The notes below the pieces were generated by a model. The model saw only the letters and a program-made list of their open reading frames with translations. It did not search any database and was not told where the DNA came from. DNA of 64,000 nt from assembly GCA_964019695.1 (NCBI GenBank), contig OZ026515.1:131958849-132022848 (forward strand), given 5' to 3'. A program made the translations under genes and the position numbers. This DNA comes from Loripinus fragilis (taxonomy: Eukaryota; Mollusca; Bivalvia; Lucinida; Lucinidae). Shown piece by piece: positions 20,481 to 30,115 of the stretch (the stretch's first letter is position 1; every line of letters begins with the position of its first letter).

Positions 20481-21564
20481 TCTGGTCCTTCAGGAATATT
20501 GGGTTCTGACGTAAAGCAGAATACCGCTTAAGCCGGTGCTAGGGGGCGTGAGAATGGTTGGACTTTCCATTAATTAGTTCTCATGAACAGACTCAATAAA
20601 ACCGAGTCTGCTTTTTCCAATATTGTAGGTTCCCTCTTTTTTGAAGGATCCGTTTTTCCAGATTATTTGTCTTCACATTCTTTAACCATTTGTAATCTGA
20701 TGTATTTTCTCATATATAATAATGGCATAAAGTTAAGCATATTTTGATTGTGTTGTTAATTTTTACCAGAATATCATTCTTTACAAAATTATCTATTGCT
20801 CATTAAAAATTACTATTATTCTACTATCCAAAATCAGTAATGTTGAACTCTGTTGATTTTCTTCAAAATTCGGGAATGATTTTGCTGACTGTCTGTCAAA
20901 GTTTGCAGATAATCAAACATGCTGAATCACACAGGCATAGATGTATGACGAATTTTTGCCCGTTGAGACTAGGCTGCATTTAGGATAATGGCTAGGAATC
21001 CTGTTTCCTGGATCTTATCGCCTGTAAATGCCACTACGATTTTTCTCACACTACCAAGCAATATTTTGCAGCAAAATAGGGACAGATTAAACAGTCAAAT
21101 AACAAAATTATTGCATGAATTGCATTTCACTTACACGTTTCATGACCAAAATTTGTACATTTTTGCTTTCAAAATGCCCCTTACCAGATCGTCAGGCATG
21201 TCAAACTTTGCTGTAACAACTTTCTTAAAAGTCTAAAAACTCAGCCCTTTCCTATAGGATATCCGTTGTTTGTACTCAGCATTGAAGTTTGGCATTTTGC
21301 ACACTGAGAGTTGACCAAGAAAACCCGTTCTTTTGAGTCGATGAATATGTTTCGGAATACCGAAATTTCAGGTTTCTACTCAAAATAAGTATGGTAGACT
21401 AATGTAAAAAAAACGATTCATGTTAGACCATCAGAATTTATTATTTTGGTCATTGGAAGTACAATATGCTTAACTTTATGTCAATGGTAGACCATTATAT
21501 ATTTTACGGGATCATTCCAAATAATAATGTACTTCATTCGCTGAAAATTGTATTTATCTAAGCA
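20481..21564. other. No gene recognised
   Basis: AT-rich. An 82-codon frame at 20988-21236 has no recognisable feature. Two similar ATAATGGCATAAAGTTAAGC / ACTTTATGTCAATGGTAGAC stretches hint at a worn inverted repeat, which I cannot delimit. Confidence 0.4.
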
Positions 21565-21640
21565 AACAGTGAGGGTCCTGATAAAATGCCGCGATTTTCG
21601 GCATTTCATCTGGGTCTTTACTGTTTGCTAAAGTACCCAT
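21565..21640. repeat. MITE family M3, reference copy
   Basis: Best-preserved M3: AAGCAAACAGTGAGGGTCCT, then ATAAAATGCCG facing CGGCATTTCATC, then TGGGTCTTTACTGTTTGC. A ~70-bp near-palindrome with no coding content. Confidence 0.7.
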
Positions 21641-21737
21641 TCAGGGATTTCCAGTGTACAAATGTTTGAGGAATACGTATATTAGGTTTGAAAACATCAC
21701 ATGACGGTCTACAACTGGGTAAATTATTTATGCTCTT

Positions 21738-22106
21738 TTGTCGTCCACTGACTTGTTCACGGTTAACTTTTTTTTTCAAAAAAGACTTTCTCGAATACCA
21801 TCAGAATGTTAACTTTGATATTTTAGTGGATCCAGATCCAGCAAGACGTTTTGTTTGGCCTGATCTGGGTCCAAACTGCATTACGCCGGATAGGCGGCAC
21901 TTAAAAATGCTCTAAACAATAGACGAACACGGATCAAAAATCGTTAGAAGCAGAGTTTTCGTTTGCCATTTGTCGCCCGACTGGCGACAAATGGCAATCG
22001 AAAACTCTGTTTCTAACGATTTTATCTACGTTCGTCGATAGTATTAACGTTTTTGATTGCCGCCTATCCGGTCTGTGTATGCAAATGTTATCAGCAGATG
22101 ACAAAA
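21738..22106. repeat. M1 MITE interrupted by palindromic MITE M4
   Basis: The M1 outer parts are GTCGTCCACTGACTTG at the left and CAGCAGATGAC at the right, with the GATCCAGATCCAGC / GATCTGGGTCC core. The sequence breaks after CCAAACTGC at about 21880 and resumes as GCAAATGTTATCAGCAG after about 22080. The inserted piece is the M4 palindrome listed next. Confidence 0.65.
21884..22075. repeat. Palindromic MITE M4, copy 1
   Basis: Nearly the whole element is one palindrome. Ends are CCGGATAGGCGGC and GCCGCCTATCCGG-type. The centre has GCCATTTGTCGCCCGA facing TGGCGACAAATGGC, and outside it GAGTTTTCG / CGAAAACTC and ATCGTTAGAA / TTCTAACGAT. The other full copy is at 40225-40417, and a half copy is at 44153-44236. 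Confidence 0.8.
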
Positions 22107-22592
22107 ATTGCGCCTTGTACGCAATACTTTTAATAAAAGTACCTGTTCATACATTCATTAATATTTATTCATAATTATTTTATTTCTTTTAAGTTTTTAT
22201 TTCAGTCATGTAACCATTTATTTACATGTACGGTAGTTTATGATGGTAGTGGCCATTCTTCTAGCAAATACGCATGTTAGATCCTGGTGATATGTTGTAT
22301 ATTGTGGTTTCTCATCTATGTCCACTCGATTGCAAACAAACCAAAACTTGACGATCCTTGAGTTTGCCTATGTGTACATGTACAACGTAACGTTGATACG
22401 ATTTGCAGAATACGTGAAGCAAATAAAGAAAACATTTGGTCAATACACCTTGTCTAATATATTTCTATATTACTGTTTATTGTTTTTGATATCAGGTATG
22501 CTATTTTTCAAATGTAGCTCATGGGCCAATAGGCCTTTTGTAAAATTAAATGATCTTATAGTGTGTGCTAGGCAACATAATAATTCCAAAAT
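22107..22592. other. No gene recognised
   Basis: A 92-codon frame (22318-22596) contains a hydrophobic stretch (FLYYCLLFLISGMLFF) but runs into the retroelement tail at its end and shows no other support. Confidence 0.4.
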
Positions 22593-22740
22593 ATAAGTGA
22601 GTATGACCAGGAAACGACACAATCAATGCTTAGTTTGTCTTCCTGGTGTCTCGTGGGTGTTGTGTGGCTCTTCCTTGCGGTGCCATGGATCTGTATGCAG
22701 TTTGTGATTGTGGTATTTCCTGATCATACACAGACTTAAA
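22593..22740 (+). repeat. Family A retroelement tail with inverted end
   Basis: Positions about 22623-22740 match the family A tail in plus sense (GTTTGTCTTCCTGGTGTCTC through TTGTGGTATTTCCTGATCAT). Immediately before it, 22593-22622 is the same terminal sequence inverted (GTGAGTATGACCAGGAAACG). The two halves abut, which suggests an inversion during insertion. Confidence 0.65.
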
Positions 22741-22834
22741 AATTGACAGGATGAGCGGTGATTATTATCAAGACTCGAGTAATTGAGCAATAGGGTATCT
22801 ACTTACTTTTATACTCTCTTTAACCTTTTGTATT

Positions 22835-23025
22835 CATGCGCGGATCCAGAAATTTCCGTCAGGTGGGGGTCCTTTTTCACAGACCGCCCTCGAGAACAAA
22901 TTGGACCCATTGGGTCCAATTGCTTCTCGAGGGGTATCCGTACCAGAATTTCGGAGGAAATCTATAGCCACGTGTGATTTTCCAGGGAGGTTCGGAGCCC
23001 CTGTTCCCACTCTTGACCCGCCCAT
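22835..23025. repeat. M2-related MITE with hairpin core
   Basis: Left end CATGCGCGGATCCAGAAA and right end TTGACCCGCCCA are M2-like. The centre carries CTCGAGAACAAATTGGACCC facing GGGTCCAATTGCTTCTCGAG, a strong hairpin. TTGTATT-like sequence flanks both ends (left TTGTATTCA, right TTGTATTTA), a likely target-site duplication. Confidence 0.7.
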
Positions 23026-23109
23026 TGTATTTAGATGGATTTTCCAATATAATAATAAGGGAACCGTTCATTATGTGTTTTAAGGGGTCACACGTATATG
23101 TAAAAAAGT

Positions 23110-23400
23110 GACGGCAACTTTTTCAGAACATGGTCATGTTGCATATCAAATTAAATGGAATCACGAATTCCAGCAACATGGTAGCAAACATTTTGCCCGC
23201 AGACCAACACACTGACACTAAGTGTAAAAGGTCAAAATTAAACTTTTTCTGAACAATGTCTAATTAAAGGCATATCAAATTAAAGGGTATAACGAATGTA
23301 GCAACATGGTCCACAATAGTTTGTCTTGCAGACACCCCTATCCCCCCTGACCCTAGGGATTGGGTTAATAGGTTAAAAGTCAACTTTCTCATAATGAGGT
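23110..23400. repeat. Two-copy degenerate tandem duplication
   Basis: The sequence GCATATCAAATTAAA followed by AACGAA, then AGCAACATGGT, a CACAA/CAAAC stretch and a GCAGAC step, occurs twice, about 130 bases apart. Each is followed by a TAAAAGTCAACTTT or AAAATTAAACTTTTTCTG stretch. Divergence is high. Confidence 0.5.
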
Positions 23401-23516
23401 AAAGTGGTGTTCTGTTAAGAGTAGAAAAACCAAATGTTGACAAACTGGTCGTTGAACTCCCCAGCTTTAAGTTTATCTAATGCTTCACCTGAAGTTGCTG
23501 ACATACTTTATGTAGA

Positions 23517-24070
23517 GTATGTAAACTGAAATAAACATCCTGTACCCGTTCCTCCTAGCTCTCGGCTTATAAACATGAATAACAACACTCGTGCGTGACC
23601 AGTAGTCGGAAAAATGCGTCTATTTAAGTACATGTACACGTTTCGATTTATATTGCTAGCGATTCGGACAATACACATTCGAACAAGGTAAGAAAAGCCA
23701 TTTTATCTATTTGATTCCGTTTTATTCCATGATTTTAACGGTTTCCTCCTTTGCATTTTGCTTTGTTAAAAACGACTTGCTTACAATCAGAGCCGTTCTG
23801 TGCCAAAACGAGCTTAAATGCCAGTTTGCATGGTTTTAGTGGAATTGGCAATCACATGTGAACATGATTACATGGTTGTAACTGTAACAGTTACTAAGAT
23901 CTATGGGAAAAATGAATTTTAATAGGTGGGTCCTCGCAATTACAGCTGTACCAACAACTCTCACATCACGATTTCCGGCAACTGGTTACGCACGAGTGCT
24001 GTAATTCATATGTATAATGCGAGAGCTAGGAGGAACGGATACAGGGTGTTTATTTCAGTTTACATACTGG
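23517..24070. repeat. Inverted-repeat element with ~100-bp arms
   Basis: Arms at about 23517-23612 and 23971-24070 are inverted copies. Shared blocks include GTAAACTGAAATAAACA, CGTTCCTCCTAGCTCTCG and ACACTCGTGCGTGACCAG (or its GCACTCGTGCGTAACCAG variant). The ~360-base spacer has no recognisable transposase. Most likely a non-autonomous TIR element. Confidence 0.75.
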
Positions 24071-24231
24071 GTTATGCCTATCATAAGATATGTTAGCAAT
24101 CATGCTATCCTAATACATATATACTCCAGTCAAATGAAAATGCACCACTCTTCAGTTGCACTTGGTCCTGGCCTATCAAAAGCTGTGCAAAATTGTGTTA
24201 TTCATATTAACCCATAAAGCGTGGGTCAGTG

Positions 24232-24335
24232 CTCGGGATTGCGGGATTTTCGCACCAGCGGGCAGCGAAGGTTCAGGCGAGTCTACGTAAATGCGCAAAC
24301 TCACCAGAGTCTTTGTTGCTGGCTTACACGATCTA
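24232..24335. repeat. Family M5 palindrome copy
   Basis: GCAGCGAAGGTTCAGGCGAG faces AACTCACCAGAGTCTTTGTTGC around a short ACGTAAATGCGC loop. The same palindrome recurs in the 24.6-27.2 kb mosaic and at 32.3, 38.4 and 45.8 kb. Confidence 0.6.
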
Positions 24336-25156
24336 TTGAAGTGAATGGAGGCTTAGACAAAAATCTAGACCTCAAACCCTTGTATATGTCACCATGGACG
24401 TTTACCAGAAGCATATGCACATATGCGATTTGCACAGAAATCTCGTGAACTGGCCAAATTAGACCACTCAAATGTCGAGTATAACTTAAACAAGTGCAAA
24501 TGTATTATTTTACTGCTAAATTCATGCGCGGATCCAGAACGTTTTGTCAGAGGGGGTCCTAATTTGATAACTTTTTTCTAGTTGATAGAGGATCCAAAAA
24601 TCACACTGGTCAATGTAAATGCACCGGTGGTTGCTACAACGAGCTGGTGGTGACATGTTTACGCACTGGTGATGGCTTAAAAGGTAAACAAATCTATACT
24701 TGTTGACTTTATGATGTATTTATAAGCTTGCATTTATTTTATTTGTGATGACACCTGGCGCACAGACTAACGGTAACATTGCAGTTTATGGCTCTGCCAA
24801 GCAATTGGTGATTTGATTCATGGTTTGGACTGCAAATCCAACACAGTTCTGGAGTTTTGTCATGACAGGTGCTTTTTCTAGTATAACTGCCTAAATTGAG
24901 GGAAATCTGCATGTCTAAGTGCAGCTGTTGTCATATTCCCATGATATAACATCCAAAAACGATTACTACTTTGTATTTTTTTTCTTGGTAAACTAGCAAA
25001 TGTTTTATTAAGGAATTTTATTACAACGCACTGGGAGCATTTTTTGACGCATTGATACAACGCACTGATGGTTGCACAGAAATGATGTGGTTGCTAGTGC
25101 AGACTCACCACAGCATTCGCTGTTCACATAAACGTTACAAATAAATGTTCATTTCA

Positions 25157-25560
25157 GCCAGCACATGATATTTCGATACTGTGACGAAGGCTCAGGCGAG
25201 CCTGTGCAAACGTGCAGACTCCCAAGAGCCTTCGCTGCCAGCACAAGAGATCTAGATACTTACCGCATTGTCTAGTGACTTTGCCTGCGCAAATATGCAG
25301 ACTCACCAAAGTATTCGCTGCTGACGTGAATAGCACACAAATCGCCATTTTAGGCAGCACAAGAGATTTTGTACAGTTACGATGGCTAAGGCAAGCCTGT
25401 GCAAATGTGCAGACTCGCCAGAGCCTTCGCTGCTCGCACAAATTGGCATTCAATCGCCATTTGAGCCACCACATAAGAATTTTGAACTGAGACGAAGGCT
25501 CAGACTAGACCAAGCAAATGTGCAGACTCGCCAAAGCCATCGCTGTTCGCATGAATGACA
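25157..25560. repeat. Array of M5 palindromes inside mosaic element
   Basis: Three to four copies of the GAAGGCTCAGGCGAGCCTGT-type palindrome occur at about 25190, 25290, 25390 and 25495. Each is followed by GCAGACTC-then-CCTTCGCTG and separated by CAAATCGCCATTT-like spacers. The spacing of ~100 bases is roughly regular. Confidence 0.6.
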
Positions 25561-25567
25561 CCCAAAA

Positions 25568-26115
25568 ATAGTAAGTGAGCATGATTGGGAAATATCACAA
25601 TCACATACTGCAGACAAACCCATGGCACTGAGAGGAATAGCCACAAAACAAGCATGAGGCACCAGGAAGACAAACTAAGCAAAGCATCCAGCTCTCTCTT
25701 TTCCCCATCATGATGATCGCAAAACAAGAATGAACATAAAGTAACAAAATATAGAGAAATTACAGAATTCTATAATGGGAGTAACCAACAACAACAGAAC
25801 CACCGCCATAGAATAGACAGCAGCCTAAGCCACTGGGGTGCTAAAATGCATTTTACCAAATGGTACCAAATCATCGCCCTAGATTCTGCTGTTGTTGAAG
25901 CACAAAAAAATGTTAAGCTCGCATGAAGGCTTCTTTATTTATGGAATGTATCACAACGGTACCAGTAAAATGCATTTTGCTGGTACCAAACTATCGCCCT
26001 AGATTCTACTGTTGTTGGAGCACAAAAATGTTAAGCTCGCATGGAGACTTCTTAACTATTGCAATGTATCACAACGGACAAACAATCTCATTAAATTCAA
26101 AGATTTTGGGCCAAT
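25568..26115 (-). repeat. Family A retroelement tail with internal duplication
   Basis: In minus sense this is the family A 3' region, ending TAGTAAGTGAGCATGATTGG. The part containing ATCGCCCTAGATTCT, TGTTGTTG and GTTAAGCTCGCATG is present twice in tandem (about 25846-25968 and 25969-26073). It lies within the mosaic element and is the innermost layer of the nest. Confidence 0.7.
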
Positions 26116-27368
26116 CTGAAAAATAGGCAGAAACACTATCAAAGTGCGACTAGGGCTAGCTCTGGAGCGTCTCTGGTGAGTCTGCACATTTGCAGAGTCA
26201 CGCTGTAGCCTTCATCAGTGTACAAAAACCACAACATCTATGCCTATAGACTGTATGATTTCTTTATAAGCTTGCTTTTATTTTACTTTTGATGACACCT
26301 GGGCGCAGAAACCGTCAGTAACATTGCAGTTTATGGCTCTGCCACGCAATTGGCGATTTACATCATGGTTTGACCAAGAAATTCAACACAGTTGTGGAGT
26401 TTGACAGTGACAGGTGCTTTTTTCGATTGTGACTGCCTAACTTGAGGGAAATTTGCGTGTCTATGCACAGCTGCAGCTATGTTATCATAGTCCCGTGAAA
26501 TAACATCCAAAAACGATTACTACTCTCTATTTTTTCTATGCAGAGAAGGCTCTGGCGAGTCTGTACATTTTCACAGGCTGACCTGAGTCTTCGTCACAGT
26601 ACTGAAATATCATGTGCTGACTCAAAAAGCGATTTGTGTGCCGTTTATAAGAACAGTGAATGCTGTGGTGAGGCTGTACCAGCAACCATGGCACATCTAG
26701 GCAACCATCAGTGCGTTGTATCAATGCGTCGAAAAATGCTCCCAGTGCGTTGTAATAAAATTCCTCAAAAAAACATTTGCTAGTTTACCAAGAAAAAAAA
26801 TACAAAGTGGTAATCGTTTTTTGGATGTTATTTCATGGGAATATGACAACAGCTGCGCTTAGACATGCAGATTTCCCTCAATTCAGGCAGTTATACTAGA
26901 AAAAAGCACCTGTCATGGCAAAACTCCAGAACTGTGTTGGATTTGCAGTCCAAACCATGAAGTAAATAACTAATTGCTTGGCAATGCCATAAACTGCAAT
27001 GTTACCGTTGGTCTGTGCGCCAGGTGTCATCACAAATAAAATAAATGCAAGCTTATAAATAAATCATAAAGTCAACAGGTATAGATTTTTTACCTTTTAA
27101 GCCATCACCAGTGCGTAAAAATGCCACCACCAGCTCGTTGTAGCAACCAACGGTGCGTTTACATTGACCAGTGTGAATATCACTATGGGTCATCATCGGC
27201 CTGTCATTTATTTGGCGTTTCGCTGGCGGGCCGACGATGGCCCAACATTTAGAATGCTGGCTTGGTGGATTTGTGATTGATCATGGGATCCGGACCAGTA
27301 TTGCAAAGAAAACCTATATTGGGGGAATCCGGACCCCTTGCCCCCCCCCCCTTCTGGATCCGCCCATG

Positions 27369-28797
27369 ACGCTTATGTATTCATTCATTATGCATATGTT
27401 TAGTTATATTTATTCATTTTGTCGATATCGCAGTCATAAAATCATCTAGCAAAATATGACTTCTAACGAATTGCCGATGAACTAGCGTTACTTTAATTTT
27501 AATGAAGCACAATTAGACTTATCCTTCAAAGAGAAAGGCATTTTTTAATTTACATTCAAAATGATGTGACCAAGTCCACCAAAGCAAACTTCCAACTTAG
27601 GAGTAAATCACAGGTTCATGGTGAGTTTTAAGTGGCTCAAAATCTTGTACACGTCATCATCAAACTGTTAAGAATGAGAAATATAATGCAACATCCTTTT
27701 GTCTCGGATGACAGATTGAGACCCTGCTGAACGGAGGTCCACGATACCGATTGTGCGATTGTTACGTATCTGCTGCAACGTTCTTGAAAATTCTAATGTC
27801 ATGTCGCGACAGGTCATCCTGGGTTTAACCAGTACTTAGCAGTGGATAGAGTTACATCTTGGTCGGTTGGTTCGCATTGTTCTTCCATTGTACAATGTAT
27901 CTACGTCACGTCGCTAGGTGCCGACGCGGATCAATCGGAACTGTCTCGGTCAATTCCGTGGAATCAGACCTAGGCTTACTTTGATAACATGATGCTGATG
28001 TTGCATAACGTGACGCTGATGGCACAGGAACCATGCAAACACAATAACAAGTGTGATTACAGCAAAATAAAGTTTATGTTTTTCAATCATAGTGTAATTC
28101 GATCACTGAATATTGTCTTTATCTCAGCTAACCGTGTAGACCCTGGTTAAATTCCGCATTTTGCGACATTTCATCTAGGTGTTCACTATTTGCCAAAGTA
28201 TCCTTGTACAAAGGGTTAACACATACAATATGATTCGCGACTAAGTCGTCTGTTTTGTCGTCTGAGATTATCGTTTTGAAACCTGTGGATTCTAATCAGA
28301 CTCCTCCCGATGGAGCATGAAGCGGCCACATTTAATTCCAAGCTGTCCGCATACAATTTAAAAGTATGCTGCTGTTCAAGCAAAAAAATATAGCAGACGG
28401 CACCACAAACTGGCGACGTGTTAAACCGTATTCTCGACTGGTGAAAAGAATCTCGCACAAAGTCCTAATCATTCTTTGAGAGCCTGTAGCTAGGATTATG
28501 TACAACTCACAAATGTATTTATTTGCTTCATTGCGACCTGATATTCAGTGCAAATAAATATGAAGAAAGATAGATTGCATATACATGCCATGATGGTAGT
28601 TTGGACGGTTGGGGTATTTTTGTTACCATTTTTTTAAACTTCTTTGTGCCAAGGTTGTGATGTAAATATAATGTATGCAGCATAAAACTTGAGCCGAAAG
28701 TGTTGCGTTTGCATTAAATTAGGATCTAGAATATGTCTTTGTTTTGTTTTTTTTTGTTTGTTTTTTTTTAAACTTTTTGTGGCTTTTCCATGGGTAG
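27369..28797. other. No gene; one M3 copy
   Basis: An M3-type palindrome (CTAACCGTGTAGACCCTGG to GGTGTTCACTATTTGC) lies at about 28128-28200. An 80-codon minus frame (28216-28458) has no recognisable motif. Nothing else is seen. Confidence 0.45.
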
Positions 28798-28882
28798 AAA
28801 CCAGTACTGGGCCGGGAGTGGTTTTATGGAGAAGCCGGGAATCGAACCTGCGACCCCTGCCACTACACCACGGGGCTTCTTT
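28798..28882 (-). repeat. tRNA-headed SINE fragment
   Basis: On the minus strand, GTGGTGTAGTGGC resembles a pol III A box, and GGTTCGATTCCCGGC about 20 bases later a B box. The anticodon arm is missing, so this is not a tRNA gene. The downstream CCAGTACTGG is shared with the SINE at 52668-52870. Confidence 0.6.
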
Positions 28883-29589
28883 GATTTTTTGTTGATAAGT
28901 ATATTGTCCATAACCTGTTCTGTATACATCAGTCAAACCTACTCACTGAAGTGTACAATATAAATTAACCAAAAGTAACTTTATAGTGCTTTCAATGGAT
29001 ACAAACTGTTTGTCATTTTTCTTCTGAACCGATGGGAGTTTTTATAAAATGGTCTTGTCACAAAACCTCACCAGAGGTCCAAACATTTAGCTGATAAAAA
29101 TCAAAATCAAAGGATTGTGCGAATTTAAAAGGGAGAAAATTTCAATGTGAAGCATTTTTAAGATGCTGCCAAAAACTAACCAAACGCCAAAAACACATAC
29201 AGTACTTTTATGGACAATTGTTGGTCCTTTAGATAGCGTGTTCAAATCCTCAGTTTACCTTGGATGCTGATTTTGTGTTTTAATGAAAGCGCAGGTCACT
29301 CAAAAGAAGATAGGCCTAGAGGTCATTCCTTTCACAGCATTCAACCTTATTTCTTATTTCTAGGACATTTGAATGCATTTATTTGGAGCTTACGCATCTC
29401 TTAACCAAATAGAACTGAGTGTGTATAATCTACAGTAGTACCACGACCTCTAAGTATTGACCCTCGATTCACTCAATGCATTTACAGTTACAGTTGCGCT
29501 TCAAAGCGTTTTGTGGAAGTATAGATGTACGATGATTTGCTCTAATTGTAGTCTATTTGGCTAAAGTTAAGTCAATAAAGTGTGATGAT
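28883..29589. other. No gene recognised
   Basis: AT-rich spacer without repeats that I can match elsewhere in the window. Confidence 0.4.
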
Positions 29590-30115
29590 AGTGTAGGACC
29601 CTGTGTCGAAATTCGGGCTCCCGTGTGCATTTTTGGTAAAAGTGATTCTAATCGATTTTCAACTAGAAAAATATATAAAATGTAAGAAAAAAGATGTTTA
29701 CATTTTTTTCTTGCAGTAATAATGTCACAGTGACGTCACAAAATGGGGTACCGTCTTATCACTTGCATCAAAGATCTTATATGTGGTGGGGTTACTTACA
29801 CACCTAAAATAATCTTCTTTTTATGTTTGTTGCATTGAAATGGTTAAAAACGTCTATAGAAATACAAAAAAATGATAATTTGATTCAATATGGACTTCAA
29901 TTTTACTTGAAATTGACGTCGATTTGACGTCAGTGTGCTGGAAAAACACATTGCGCACAAAGAAAGATAATTCTGGAAATTCGCGTGTGCCTTGCGACTA
30001 AAATAAGATCTTAGCATAACTGTATGTTCCTGGCTTAGCGTTTTGAAACAAGTTAGCTCTCTGATGGTTGAAGCGTTCAGCTGCTACAGCGTGTTAACTA
30101 CGTTACCCTACATTT
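29590..30115 (+). repeat. Partial third copy of inverted-duplication family
   Basis: Starts TAGTGTAGGACCCTGTGT, shares CCGTGTGCATTTTTGGTAAA and AAGAAAAAAGATGTTTACA with the arms at 32835-34552 and 36018-37775, and ends GTTAACTACGTTACCCTACA. The ends TGTAGG... and ...CCCTACA are inverted, so this ~520-bp unit may be a TIR element. Sequence beyond it does not match the flanks of the other two copies. Confidence 0.65.

Larger units (their letters stand above)
24601..27176. mobile_element. Mosaic element with ~0.6-kb terminal inverted repeats
   Basis: Both ends begin TCACACTGGTCAATGTAAA when read inward. The inverted arms extend about 0.6 kb (24601 to about 25250, and 27176 back to about 26530), sharing blocks such as GATGACACCTGGCGCACAG, AACATCCAAAAACGATTAC and CAACGCACTG. 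A third copy of the ~270-bp inner module lies in direct orientation at 26262-26535. The interior also holds several M5 palindromes and a family A retroelement fragment. There is no transposase. Long, internally repetitive inverted repeats resemble fold-back-type elements. Target duplication is ambiguous because AT-rich flanks allow several readings. Confidence 0.8.
24523..27368. repeat. M2 MITE split by a 2.6-kb insertion
   Basis: The left piece (24523-24600) runs CATGCGCGGATCCAGAA to GAGGATCCAAAAA. The right piece (27177-27368) resumes ATATCACTATGGGTCATC, passes the GGGCC-type palindrome and ends TCTGGATCCGCCCATG. Placed end to end the pieces reproduce the layout of the intact copy at 11850-12109. 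The insertion is therefore younger than this MITE. Confidence 0.8.

Noticed and set aside
28798..28882. tRNA gene
   Set aside because: A and B boxes are present but the anticodon arm is deleted and the acceptor ends do not pair; it is a SINE fragment.
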